In this document: positions 51,462 to 59,106 of the stretch, one piece after another
Layout: each line of letters opens with the position of its first letter
Numbering within the stretch: the stretch's first letter is position 1
Source: Micromonospora sp. C28SCA-DRY-2
GTDB lineage: Bacteria > Actinomycetota > Actinomycetes > Mycobacteriales > Micromonosporaceae
DNA: 64,000 nt
Assembly (NCBI RefSeq): GCF_030519475.1
Contig: NZ_JAUMKD010000009.1
Coordinates: 1 to 64,000 of the forward strand
Reading direction: 5' to 3'
The notes under the pieces: model-generated
Told to the model about the DNA's origin: nothing
What the model saw: only the letters and a program-made list of their open reading frames with translations
Databases searched by the model: none
Made by a program: the position numbers and the translations under genes

Positions 51462-52679
51462 ATGCGAACCAAGACCACGCAAGTAGCCGGCTCCCCCGCC
51501 GAGCCCAAGGATCGGAAACTCCCGCTGCCGGCGCTGCTGGCGCTGGCCACGGCCGTGTTCATCACCAGCCTGACCGAGACGCTCCCGGCTGGTCTGCTTC
51601 CCGCGATGAGTGCTGACCTCAAGGTCAGCGAGTCGGCGGCGGGGCAGACAGTGACGATCTACGCGATCGGGACCGCGCTGACAGCTATCCCGTTGGCTGC
51701 GGCGACGGCAGGGTGGCGTCGCAAACGTCTGCTGTTGACGGCGACGGCGGGATTCGCCATTGCCAACACTGTTACGGCAGTCTCGGGGAACTACGCACTG
51801 ACCATGGCGGCGCGGTTCGTCGCCGGAGTGGCCGCGGGCCTGGCCTGGGCGTTGCTGGCGGGATACGCCCGGCGCATGGCGCCCGTTCACCTGCAGGGCA
51901 AGGCGATCGCGATCGCGATGGCCGGCATTCCGATCGCGCTGTCGCTGGGAGTGCCCGCGGGGACCTTCCTCGGCGCCGCACTTGGCTGGCGGGCAGCTTT
52001 CATGATCATGACCGGGCTCACCATCGTCCTGCTCGCATGGATCACCGTGACGGTCCCGGACTATCCAGGGCACAGGCCAGAAAATCGAACGTCGATGGTG
52101 CGGACCCTCCGCATCCCCGGCGTGTCGCCCGTTCTGTTCGTCACCCTGGTTTTCGTGCTGGCCCACACCATCCTCTACACCTACATCGCCACGTTCCTCG
52201 ACCGGGTCGGCATGGGCACGTCCACCGACCTCGTGCTGCTGGTCTTCGGTGCAGCCTCCCTGATGAGCATCTGGATCGTGGGCGCTCACATCAACCGTCG
52301 GCTGCGAACCCTCACCATCGCCAGCACCCTCCTGGTCGCCGTGGCAGCAGCCATCCTGGCAGCGATGGCCGGCAGCCCCGCTCTGGTCTACGTCGCGGTG
52401 CTGCTGTGGGGGCTGGGATGGGGAGGCACGCCTACTCTTCTGCAAACGGCCGTCGGCGATGCGGGAGGCAAGGCGGCAGACGCCGCACAAGCGATGCTCG
52501 TTACCCTGTGGAACGTGGCCATGGCCGGCGGCGGAGTCGCCGGCGGGATCCTTCTCGACCTCCTTGGCCACACCTCCTTCCCCTGGAGTGTCCTTGTGCT
52601 CCTGATGCCGGTGCTGCTCGTGGTGACCACCGCTCGCGCGCACGGTTTTCCCGCAGAGCGCGTGAGCATGGCCCCATGA
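51462..52679 (+). CDS. MFS drug:H+ antiporter (DHA1 family)
   Basis: A 405-residue transporter with 12 predicted transmembrane helices. The first loop after TM2 and the TM4/TM5 region (YALTMAARFVAGVAAGLAWALLAGYARRMAP; IPIALSLGVPAGTFLGAALGWRAAF) carry DHA1/AraJ-type motifs, the latter being motif C, the antiporter signature. It likely exports a small toxic compound under MerR control. Base composition looks less GC-rich than core genes nearby, with more A/T in third positions, suggesting acquisition. No ribosome site precedes the ATG. Confidence 0.88.
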   Translation: MRTKTTQVAGSPAEPKDRKLPLPALLALATAVFITSLTETLPAGLLPAMSADLKVSESAAGQTVTIYAIGTALTAIPLAAATAGWRRKRLLLTATAGFAIANTVTAVSGNYALTMAARFVAGVAAGLAWALLAGYARRMAPVHLQGKAIAIAMAGIPIALSLGVPAGTFLGAALGWRAAFMIMTGLTIVLLAWITVTVPDYPGHRPENRTSMVRTLRIPGVSPVLFVTLVFVLAHTILYTYIATFLDRVGMGTSTDLVLLVFGAASLMSIWIVGAHINRRLRTLTIASTLLVAVAAAILAAMAGSPALVYVAVLLWGLGWGGTPTLLQTAVGDAGGKAADAAQAMLVTLWNVAMAGGGVAGGILLDLLGHTSFPWSVLVLLMPVLLVVTTARAHGFPAERVSMAP

Positions 52680-52754
52680 ACGCAAGCCCGAACACAGCAG
52701 AGCAGAGATCGGGCACGTAGCTGGCGGAAGCGCAGGAAGCGGTGGCAACGATCA

Positions 52755-52790
52755 AGGCCCCAGCCAGGAAATCGTCCTGAGCTGGGGCCT
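52755..52790. terminator. Bidirectional terminator between MFS gene and tRNA-Gly
   Basis: A 15-bp stem with one bulge: AGGCCCCAGC-CAGGA, loop AATCG, TCCTG-a-GCTGGGGCCT. It follows the tRNA (leftward, tail TTGATCG) and also the MFS gene (rightward). Confidence 0.75.
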
Positions 52791-52795
52791 CGCGT

Positions 52796-52869
52796 TGGAG
52801 CGGGTGACGGGAATCGAACCCGCACTGTCAGCTTGGGAAGCTGATGTTCTGCCATTGAACTACACCCGC
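52796..52869 (-). tRNA. tRNA-Gly (anticodon TCC)
   Basis: Acceptor stem GCGGGTG/CACCCGC, D-arm GTTC-AATGGCA-GAAC, anticodon arm TCAGC-TTCCCAA-GCTGA with anticodon TCC, T-arm GCGGG-TTCGATT-CCCGT, discriminator T and encoded CCA (52796-52798). All four arms fold and the CCA end is genomic. Confidence 0.96.
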
Positions 52870-53242
52870 AGGCGGCACCACTGTACCCGAGTCACCACCC
52901 CGATGCATCCAGGTACCCCCCGCGCCGTCGACCGCTGCGGCCAGCGCCCGACCCCACTCCGCAAGATCCACACAACTTCCGGGATGTAGTGGCCTCCGGC
53001 CCCCCGCGAGGCAACTACATCCGGGATGTTGCGCGGATCTTGCCCGGCCGCCCGTCCGCACGGCAGCCCGGCGAGGCAGGGCACGAGGGGGTGGCGGGCA
53101 CCGGGCACCGCTGCCAGGAAAAAGTTTCACTCCGGCAACATATGGTCGTTCTCAAATCTGTCGATCGGTTGTAACGTCTGGCCCACGTTCTCAGCCACGG
53201 CGTGACATACCCCCTGTCGCGCCGCCAGAAAGAGGTGGGCCC
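52870..53242. other. 373-bp region between tRNA-Gly and metalloprotease
   Basis: It contains the large imperfect inverted repeat at 52961-53043. The last ~100 bp are AT-richer (CAACATATGGTCGTTCTCAA..., then TTGTAACG near 53170) and should hold the metalloprotease promoter. No further gene is seen. Confidence 0.5.
52961..53043. repeat. Large imperfect inverted repeat
   Basis: Two 34-nt arms (52961-52994 and 53010-53043) with about 5 mismatches enclose a C-rich 15-nt loop. The outer end is GCAAGATCC and the inner GATGTAGT..GCC. The same AAGATCC edge appears in the palindrome at 5443-5490. It does not overlap a gene and has no transposase; it looks like a dispersed palindromic repeat or the terminator region of a small transcript. 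Confidence 0.75.
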
Positions 53243-54229
53243 ATGGGACTTCGTCCCGACCTGCTGACCCGGCGTGCCGCCGGTGTCGCGTCGACGACCC
53301 TCGCGCTGCTGCTCAGCACCGCCGCGGTGGGCGTCGTACCGGCCGCTTCGGCCTTCTCCGCCGCGCCCGGTGAGGCGTGCGTCGAGCCGGCCGACGTCCA
53401 CGCCGACGCCCGGATCAAGGCGGGCGGCGCGGCCAAGCACGAACCGAACGAGCTGACCCTCGCGGAGACCCGCGAGCGGGAGGCCGACCTGGCCGCCGCG
53501 CTCCGGGAGCGCGCCCGGTTCCGCACCGGCGCCGGGGCGAGCACCCTCGCCGCCACCGTGACCGTCCCGGTGGTGGTGCACGTGATCCAGCGGGACAGCA
53601 CCCGGGCCGGCGGCAACATCCCGGACTCGATGATCACCTCGCAGATCAACGTGCTGAACCAGTCCTACAGCGGCGCGACCGGCGGCGCGGCCACGGCGTT
53701 CAGCTTCCAGCTACAGAAGATCAACCGGGTGACCAACCCGGCGTGGTACCCGATCGTGCAGGGCTCGTCGGCGGAGCGGTCGATGAAGACCTCGCTGCGT
53801 GAGGGCGGCAAGAACACCCTCAACATGTACCTGGGCGAGCTGAGCGACGACCTGCTCGGCTGGGCGACCTTCCCGCAGCGCAAGCTGAGCAGCATGGACG
53901 GCGTCGTCGTGCTGAGCGAGTCGCTGCCGGGTGGCACCGCCACCAACTACAACCAGGGCGACACCGGCACCCACGAGGTGGGCCACTGGCTGAACCTCTA
54001 CCACACCTTCCAGGGCGGCTGCTCGGGTCAGGGTGACAGCGTCAGCGACACCGCGGCCGAGGCTTCGCCGGCCTTCCAGTGCCCGACCGGGCGGGACACC
54101 TGCACCGCCCCGGGCGTGGACCCGATCACCAACTTCATGGACTACACCTACGACTCGTGCATGTACCAGTTCACCGCCGGGCAGGCGAGCCGAATGCTGA
54201 CCGCGTGGAACGCGTACCGCGCGGCCTGA
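53243..54229 (+). CDS. Secreted zinc metalloprotease (M43/pappalysin-like)
   Basis: 328 residues. The signal peptide (about 1-38: RRAAGVASTTLALLLSTAAVGVVPAASAF) and a short propeptide precede the catalytic domain. The zinc motif is HEVGHWLNLYH (His244, Glu245, His248, His254), the metzincin form HExxHxxNxxH with Asn in place of the usual Gly; the Met-turn is FMDYTYDSCMYQFT. Cys residues in HTFQGGCSG, FQCPTG, DTCTAP and SCMYQ probably form disulfides. It likely degrades extracellular protein. The ATG at 53243 has a GAAAGAGGTG site upstream. Followed by a strong bidirectional terminator. Confidence 0.9.
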   Translation: MGLRPDLLTRRAAGVASTTLALLLSTAAVGVVPAASAFSAAPGEACVEPADVHADARIKAGGAAKHEPNELTLAETREREADLAAALRERARFRTGAGASTLAATVTVPVVVHVIQRDSTRAGGNIPDSMITSQINVLNQSYSGATGGAATAFSFQLQKINRVTNPAWYPIVQGSSAERSMKTSLREGGKNTLNMYLGELSDDLLGWATFPQRKLSSMDGVVVLSESLPGGTATNYNQGDTGTHEVGHWLNLYHTFQGGCSGQGDSVSDTAAEASPAFQCPTGRDTCTAPGVDPITNFMDYTYDSCMYQFTAGQASRMLTAWNAYRAA

Positions 54230-54244
54230 CCTGACGTACGCCAT

Positions 54245-54277
54245 CGGTGCCGGCTCCGGAGGACGGAGCCGGCACCG
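54245..54277. terminator. Bidirectional terminator after metalloprotease
   Basis: A perfect 14-bp stem (CGGTGCCGGCTCCG and complement) with a GAGGA loop between convergent genes. Confidence 0.8.
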
Positions 54278-54289
54278 GTGTCTTCGGGC

Positions 54290-54823
54290 TCAGGCGGCCT
54301 CGCGGCGGCGCATCCGGGGGGCGGGGTCGGCGGCCGGGGCGTCGGCCGGCGCACCCGGGTCGAGCCAGACCTGGACGGCGGGGTGGCCGTGCCCGTTGCC
54401 GGGGCCACCCGCGGCGCCGGCGTCGCGGCGGGTCAGCATCGCCACGTCGACGGTGAACTCGAACAACCGCCAGTCGACGTGCGGGGCGGCCCGGTAGCTG
54501 CGGGCCAGCCGGGCGACCCGGGCCGGGTCGGTGACCGGGCGGGCGCGTCCGGCGACGTAGGCCTCGTCGTCGCTCTCCTCGGGCGGGAAGGAGTGCAGCG
54601 CGTAGCGGCCGTCGCGTTCCAGGTCGCGCCGTTTCGGCGAGTCGACCACGAAGCAGAACAGCCCCTCGTCGGTGATCACCGGGGAGACCGGGTGCACCCG
54701 GGGCCCGCCGTCGGCGCGGACCGTGGCCAGGTAGCCGAAGCCCGGCCCGTACTGCTGCATGAGAAGGCGGATCCCGTCGGCGAGTCGGGGCTCGTCAGCG
54801 GCGAATTCGGACCAGGATGCCAT
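54290..54823 (-). CDS. Pyridoxamine 5'-phosphate oxidase-fold protein
   Basis: A 177-residue split-barrel flavin/F420-binding-fold protein: FGYLATVRADGGPRVHPVSPVITDEGLFCFVVDSPKRRDLERDGRYALHSFPPEESDDEAYVAGRARPV is the conserved barrel. The C-terminal ~40 residues are Gly/Pro/Ala-rich and probably disordered. The family includes F420-dependent reductases and haem-degrading enzymes; substrate unknown. TAGAAT lies 6 nt before the ATG on the minus strand (leaderless). It is divergent from dcd, and an SOS-box-like sequence lies in its promoter spacer. Confidence 0.85.
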   Translation of the reverse strand: MASWSEFAADEPRLADGIRLLMQQYGPGFGYLATVRADGGPRVHPVSPVITDEGLFCFVVDSPKRRDLERDGRYALHSFPPEESDDEAYVAGRARPVTDPARVARLARSYRAAPHVDWRLFEFTVDVAMLTRRDAGAAGGPGNGHGHPAVQVWLDPGAPADAPAADPAPRMRRREAA

Positions 54824-54835
54824 GTGGACATTCTA

Positions 54836-54851
54836 TCGAACAGGTGTACGA
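54836..54851. promoter_or_regulatory. LexA/SOS-box-like sequence between PPOX gene and dcd
   Basis: TCGAACAGGTGTACGA differs in only one base from the actinobacterial SOS pattern TCGAACRNRYGTTCGA. It begins directly upstream of the TAGAAT -10 of the leftward gene, and is 51 bp before dcd. The mismatch falls in a core GTTC position, so binding is uncertain. Confidence 0.45.
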
Positions 54852-54902
54852 ACACCTAGTCCGACACGCAGGTCACCCCGGCCGCTTCGCTATGGTGTTC
54901 CG

Positions 54903-55481
54903 ATGCTGCTCTCCGACCGCGACCTGGTCTCCGAGATCAAGGCGGGCACCCTGGCGCTGGAGCCGTTCGAGCCCACGCTGGTGCAGCCGTCCAGCATCGA
55001 CGTACGCCTGGACAAGCTGTTCCGGGTCTTCAACAACCACCTCTACACCCACATCGACCCGGCGCGGCAGCAGGACGAGCTGACCTCGGTGGTGGAGGTG
55101 CCCGACGGCGAGCCGTTCGTGCTGCACCCGGGCGAGTTCGTGCTCGCCTCCACGCTCGAGGTGATCTCGCTCGGCGACCAGCTCGCCGGCCGGCTGGAGG
55201 GCAAGTCGAGCCTGGGCCGGCTCGGCCTGCTCACCCACTCCACCGCCGGCTTCATCGACCCCGGCTTCTCCGGGCACGTGACGCTGGAGCTGTCGAACGT
55301 GGCGAACCTGCCGATCACCCTCTGGCCGGGCATGAAGATCGGCCAGCTCTGCATCTTCCGGCTCTCGTCGCCGGCCGAGCACCCGTACGGCTCGGCCGTC
55401 TACGGCTCGCGCTACCAGGGGCAGCGCGGCCCGACGCCGAGCCGCTCCTGGCAGCAGTGGCGCACCTGGCCGACCCGCTGA
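54903..55481 (+). CDS. dcd: dCTP deaminase
   Basis: A 192-residue trimeric enzyme that converts dCTP to dUTP (in many actinobacteria directly to dUMP) for thymidylate synthesis. Signature residues are in VQPSSIDVRLDKLFRVF and GRLEGKSSLGRLGLLTHSTAGFIDPGFSGHVTLELSN; the catalytic Glu is in the latter block. The C-terminus YQGQRGPTPSRSW closes over the triphosphate. The ATG at 54903 follows TATGGT by 6 nt, a leaderless-type start; a longer in-frame form is unsupported. Confidence 0.96.
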   Translation: MLLSDRDLVSEIKAGTLALEPFEPTLVQPSSIDVRLDKLFRVFNNHLYTHIDPARQQDELTSVVEVPDGEPFVLHPGEFVLASTLEVISLGDQLAGRLEGKSSLGRLGLLTHSTAGFIDPGFSGHVTLELSNVANLPITLWPGMKIGQLCIFRLSSPAEHPYGSAVYGSRYQGQRGPTPSRSWQQWRTWPTR

Positions 55482-55489
55482 CGCAGCCG

Positions 55490-55527
55490 AAAAGGGGCCC
55501 GCTCCGGCGCCGGAGCGGGCCCCCTTT
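55490..55527. terminator. Bidirectional terminator between dcd and NlpC/P60 gene
   Basis: A perfect 15-bp palindromic stem (GGGGCCCGCTCCGGC and complement) flanked by AAAA on one side and CTTT on the other, so it has T-rich ends in both directions. Confidence 0.88.
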
Positions 55528-55540
55528 CGGTGGTACGCGG

Positions 55541-56581
55541 TCAGCCCGGCCGGCCGTAGCTGTGGATCGGGCCGTCGTCGACCTTCTTCATCTTGATCGG
55601 CACCCCGGCGCGGGAGGCGTGCACCACCCAGCCACCGCCGACGTACATGCCGACGTGGTGCAGGTCGGAGTAGTAGAAGACCAGATCGCCCGGGCGCAGC
55701 TCGCCCCGGCTGACCGTCCTGGTGACCCCGCGCTGCTGCGCGGCGTTGTGCGGCAGCGAGACCCCGGCCTTGGCCCAGGCGGCCAGCATCAGCCCCGAGC
55801 AGTCGTACGAGTTCGGGCCCTCGGCGCCCCAGACGTACGGCTTGCCGATCTGGGCGCAGGCGAACTTGACAGCGACCCCGGCCGCGCCGCCCGGGTAGCT
55901 GGCCGGGCAGGGGGCGGGGCGCAGCGGCCCGCCGCCGCCGTTGCCGTAGACCTTGATCCGCAGCTTCTGCAGCCGGTCGATCTCGGCGTTGATCTGCTTC
56001 TTCTTCGCCGCCAGTTGCGCCTCGGTCTTGGCGAGTTGGGCGACCATCTCGTCCAGCGGCGCCTTCTTGGCGGCCAACTGGTCGCGCAGGTCGGCGACCT
56101 GCCGAACGTCCTGCTGCTGGCGGTGGGCGAACCGGTCGAGCAGTTCGAGCTGCCCGACCACCTCGCTCGGCGAGCGGCTGTCCAGCACGGCGTTGATGGT
56201 GAGCACGTTCTCGCCCTTGTAGGCGCGGACGGCCAGCGCGCTGACCTTCTCCATCGCCTGGTCGACCTGGGCCTGGAGCGGCTTGATCTGGGCGGCCAGG
56301 GCGTCGGCCTGCTTCCGCTTGGCGGCCAGGTCCTGGCGGGTGGCGTTGTGCCGTTCGATGATCGGTTCGAGCTTGTTCCAGTCCTCGTCGATCTGGCGCT
56401 CGATCTCGGCGACGGTGGGTTCGGCGTGGGCCGCCGTGGCGCCGCCGGTCAGAACGACGGCGAAGCCGACCAGGGCGGCGAGTGCGGTGGTGCAGCGGGA
56501 CCAGCGTGGGCGCGGCGCAGCCGTGGCCGGGTCGGCGGACGCCGACCGTGCCGACGGTGGCCGCGGGGCATGGTGTGCCAC
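55541..56581 (-). CDS. Secreted NlpC/P60 peptidoglycan endopeptidase (RipA-like), copy 1
   Basis: 346 residues. An N-terminal signal region (about 25-53) is followed by a long coiled coil (about 55-220: IERQIDEDWNKLEPIIERHNATRQDLAAKRKQ...QINAEIDRLQKLR) and a C-terminal NlpC/P60 domain (about 235-346) with Cys in NSYDCSGLMLAAWAKAG, His in LHHVGMYVGGGWVVHAS and a polar third residue. It cleaves peptide stems in the cell wall, probably at division. The GTG start has AAGGAG 11 nt upstream. A ydaO-type c-di-AMP riboswitch lies between promoter and start. A paralogue is at 59107-60111. Confidence 0.93.
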   Translation of the reverse strand: MAHHAPRPPSARSASADPATAAPRPRWSRCTTALAALVGFAVVLTGGATAAHAEPTVAEIERQIDEDWNKLEPIIERHNATRQDLAAKRKQADALAAQIKPLQAQVDQAMEKVSALAVRAYKGENVLTINAVLDSRSPSEVVGQLELLDRFAHRQQQDVRQVADLRDQLAAKKAPLDEMVAQLAKTEAQLAAKKKQINAEIDRLQKLRIKVYGNGGGGPLRPAPCPASYPGGAAGVAVKFACAQIGKPYVWGAEGPNSYDCSGLMLAAWAKAGVSLPHNAAQQRGVTRTVSRGELRPGDLVFYYSDLHHVGMYVGGGWVVHASRAGVPIKMKKVDDGPIHSYGRPG

Positions 56582-56605
56582 CGGGCTCCGTACTCCTTCT
56601 TCCCA

Positions 56606-56725
56606 GACCGCCTACCGGGTTAGCTGACGGGTTCGGGCGGGAAGGGGACGCCCTACCGCAGTGGCTGCGGATTCACCCCGGGTTACCTGGTTCCCCGGTT
56701 CGCTCGGAAGCGATTCGGCGGTGTC
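56606..56725 (-). ncRNA. ydaO-yuaA type c-di-AMP riboswitch
   Basis: The leftward leader contains, in order, GAGCGAACCGGGGAACC, GGGGTGAATCCGCAG, GCGGTAGGGCG and CCGAACCCGTCAGCTAACC then GGTAGGCGG. These are the conserved blocks of the B. subtilis ydaO leader (GGGGGAACC/GGGGUGAAUCC/GGUAGGGC/CCGUCAGCUAACCUCGUAAGC). The closing stem is ACCGCC (56717-56722) with GGCGGT (about 56607-56612). High c-di-AMP turns such RNAs off. The ribosome site AAGGAG follows within about 10 nt, so control may be at translation or transcription. Confidence 0.92.
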
Positions 56726-56847
56726 GGACCGTTACCGCCCGGGTTGGACGGACCTGTTGTCGGGCCGACGAATGACCAGAGTAGAGACGCTCGTTATCAA
56801 TCCGCAACCCGTGTCGCCGTGACACTCCGTACGCCACAGGGATCGAC

Positions 56848-56880
56848 AACCTTCGGCGGGGCGAGCCGAAGGTTTTCTTC
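56848..56880 (+). terminator. Intrinsic terminator inside the amidase leader
   Basis: AACCTTCGGC (56848-56857), loop GGGGCGA, GCCGAAGGTT (56865-56874), then TTCTTC. No rightward gene lies upstream; the nearest upstream gene runs leftward. A terminator here makes sense only as an attenuator in the 5' leader of the rightward amidase gene, or as the end of a short RNA. Confidence 0.75.
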
Positions 56881-56895
56881 TTCAGGAGTTGATGC

Positions 56896-56910
56896 ATGGA
56901 AAGGTATTGA
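56896..56910 (+). CDS. Possible four-codon leader mini-ORF
   Basis: CAGGAG lies 7 nt before ATG GAA AGG TAT TGA (Met-Glu-Arg-Tyr). It sits between the attenuator-like hairpin and the amidase start at 56972. A mini-ORF with a good ribosome site might couple translation to leader folding, but it is short enough to occur by chance. Confidence 0.3.
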   Translation: MERY

Positions 56911-56971
56911 CGTAAGGCCGGGCCCGGGGTGAAGGTGACCGCATCGTCCACCCGTCTGAGCAGGGGGTCCG

Positions 56972-59011
56972 ATGCAGTCGTCCACGAGATCCACGAGATC
57001 CACGAGATCGAGGAGCAGGCGCGCCCTGCTCGCCGCCGCCGCGGCGCTCGCCATGGCGGTCACCCCGTTCGCCGCCGGTCCGGCCGCCGCCGAACCCCTC
57101 GACCGGCAGCAGCAGTACGCCGCCGCGGCCACCGAGTTCGGCGTGCCGGAGAGCGTCCTGCTCGCCGTGTCGTACCTCGAGTCGCGGTGGGACACCCATC
57201 CCGGCAACCCGAGCACCAGCGGCGGTTACGGCCCGATGCACCTCACCGACGCCGCCCACGTCACCGCACAGCCCGCCCGCGGCCACATCGACGAGGGCGA
57301 GGACCCGCGCGGGGACGACGCTCGGCCGCTGACCGTCACCGCGCCGGTCGGAGCCGGGTCGCCCCCGGCCGCCCCGGCCGACGCCGCGCTGCAGACCCTC
57401 CAGGCCGCCGCCGCGCTGACCGGCGCCAGCGAGGAGGCGTTGCGCTCCGACCCGACCGCGAACATCCGCGGCGGCGCGGCGCTGCTCGCCGCGTACCAGC
57501 GGGAACTGCGTGCCCCGGTCGGCGCGGACAGCGACCCGGCGGCCTGGTACGGCGCGGTGGCCCGCTACTCGGGCGCCGGCGCCGAGGACACCGCCGCCGC
57601 CTTCGCCGACGAGGTGTACGGCCAGATCAACGCGGGCGCGACCCGGACCACCGACGACGGGCACCTGGTGACCCTCGCCGCGCGCGACGTCAGCCCGGAC
57701 GAGTCGACGCTGCACAGGCTCGGGCTGCGGCGGGCGGAGCGGCCCGACGGGCTGGAGTGCCCGATCGGCCTCGGCTGCGAGTGGATCCCGGCCCCGTACG
57801 AGAAGTACGGCCCGGGCGCCGGCGACTACGGCAACCACGACCTGGGCAACCGGCCGGTCCAGCAGAAGATCGAGTACATCGTCATCCACGACACCGAGGG
57901 CTACTTCTGGCCCAGCGTCGGCCTGGTGCAGCGGGCGGACTACGTGGGCTGGCACTACACGCTGCGCTCGGTGGACGGCCACATCGCCCAGCACATCAAG
58001 ACCAAGGACGTCGGCTGGCACGCCGGCAACTGGTACGTCAACGCCAAGTCCATCGGCCTGGAGCACGAGGGCTTCGCCGGCCACGGCACCTGGTACACCG
58101 AGGCGATGTACCGCACCTCGGCCAAGCTGGTCCGGCACCTGGCCCTGCGCTACAACATCCCGCTCGACCGGCACCACATCATCGGGCACGACAACGTCCC
58201 CGGCACGGTGGCGGCGAACGTCGCGGGCATGCACTGGGACCCGGGGCCGTACTGGGACTGGTCGCACTACTTCGACCTGCTGAAGGCGCCGTTCCGGGCC
58301 ACCGGCACGGCGCGGACCGGGCTGGTGACCATCGACCCCGACTTCCCCGACAACCAGCCGGCGTTCACCGGCTGCTCGCGGCAGCCGCCGGGGGTGCCGA
58401 CCCCGCCGCCGCCGGTCACCGACCCCTGCCCGCTGCGCGGCTCCTCCGCGGTGCTGCTGCGCAGCGCGCCGAGCCACGACGCGCCGCTGGCCGTGGACCT
58501 CGGCGAGCACCCGGACGGTTCGCCGGGCACCATGTACGTCCCGGACCACAGCGCCCGCGGGTCGGCCGGCCAGACGTACGCGGTGGCCGAGGTGCGGGGC
58601 GACTGGACGGCGATCTGGTACCTCGGCCAGAAGGCGTGGTTCCACAACCCCGCGTCGGCGCCGACGGCGAAGTGGGCCACCGGCTTCGTGGTGACGCCGA
58701 AGCCCGGCAAGGCCACCATCCCGGTCTACGGGCGGGCCTACCCGGAGCGGGACGCCTACCCGGCCGGCGTGCCGTACCAGGCGATCTCACCGCTGCAGTA
58801 CACGCTCGCCGCCGGGCAGCGGTACGCGGTGGGCGCGGTCGTGCCGAGCGAGTACTACCGCGCGGTGACCTTCGACGGCTCGTCCCCGGGCGACTGGACC
58901 GTCGTCCGCGGCGACCTGCGCTACGTGCAGGTCCAGTTCGGTCACCGGATCGGCTACGTGAACCTGGACGACGTGCTGATCCTGCCGTCCCCGGTCGGCG
59001 CTCCGCGGTGA
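56972..59011 (+). CDS. Secreted N-acetylmuramoyl-L-alanine amidase (Amidase_2)
   Basis: 679 residues. The signal peptide (about 15-40: RRALLAAAAALAMAVTPFAAGPAAA) follows a basic STRSTRSTRS stretch encoded by three 9-bp repeats. A helical lysozyme-like domain follows (about 45-215: YAAAATEFGVPESVLLAVSYLESRWD...GGYGPMHLTD). The zinc Amidase_2 domain (about 300-430) has YIVIHDTEG, HYTLRSVDGHIAQHI, GLEHEGFAG and HHIIGHDNVPG. C-terminal beta-rich repeats (about 470-679) may bind the cell wall. It cleaves the amide between MurNAc and L-Ala. The ATG has AGGGGG upstream, and the leader contains an intrinsic terminator. Confidence 0.9.
   Translation: MQSSTRSTRSTRSRSRRALLAAAAALAMAVTPFAAGPAAAEPLDRQQQYAAAATEFGVPESVLLAVSYLESRWDTHPGNPSTSGGYGPMHLTDAAHVTAQPARGHIDEGEDPRGDDARPLTVTAPVGAGSPPAAPADAALQTLQAAAALTGASEEALRSDPTANIRGGAALLAAYQRELRAPVGADSDPAAWYGAVARYSGAGAEDTAAAFADEVYGQINAGATRTTDDGHLVTLAARDVSPDESTLHRLGLRRAERPDGLECPIGLGCEWIPAPYEKYGPGAGDYGNHDLGNRPVQQKIEYIVIHDTEGYFWPSVGLVQRADYVGWHYTLRSVDGHIAQHIKTKDVGWHAGNWYVNAKSIGLEHEGFAGHGTWYTEAMYRTSAKLVRHLALRYNIPLDRHHIIGHDNVPGTVAANVAGMHWDPGPYWDWSHYFDLLKAPFRATGTARTGLVTIDPDFPDNQPAFTGCSRQPPGVPTPPPPVTDPCPLRGSSAVLLRSAPSHDAPLAVDLGEHPDGSPGTMYVPDHSARGSAGQTYAVAEVRGDWTAIWYLGQKAWFHNPASAPTAKWATGFVVTPKPGKATIPVYGRAYPERDAYPAGVPYQAISPLQYTLAAGQRYAVGAVVPSEYYRAVTFDGSSPGDWTVVRGDLRYVQVQFGHRIGYVNLDDVLILPSPVGAPR
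56981..57007 (+). repeat. Three tandem 9-bp repeats in the amidase signal region
   Basis: TCCACGAGA occurs three times in exact tandem, encoding (S)TR STR STR in the basic n-region of the signal peptide. Slippage could vary its charge and so secretion. Confidence 0.85.
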
Positions 59012-59055
59012 GCCGCCCGGCCTGAGACGGGGCTCGGCACCGAGCCGCGGAAACA

Positions 59056-59091
59056 CCGAGGGCCCCCGGTCGGTCGACCGGGGGCCCTCGG
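59056..59091. terminator. Bidirectional terminator between amidase and NlpC/P60 gene
   Basis: Arms of 17 bp (CCGAGGGCCCCCGGTCG and complement) separated by only 2 nt form a very stable hairpin between convergent genes. Confidence 0.85.
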
Positions 59092-59106
59092 GCGGTTCGG
59101 GACGGA

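Noticed and set aside
52796..52869. Integration site with duplicated tRNA end
   Set aside because: I could not find a second copy of the tRNA 3' end in the window, and no integrase is present.
56981..57007. Tandem repeat as a regulatory iteron
   Set aside because: It is in frame within the amidase signal peptide and encodes STR units.
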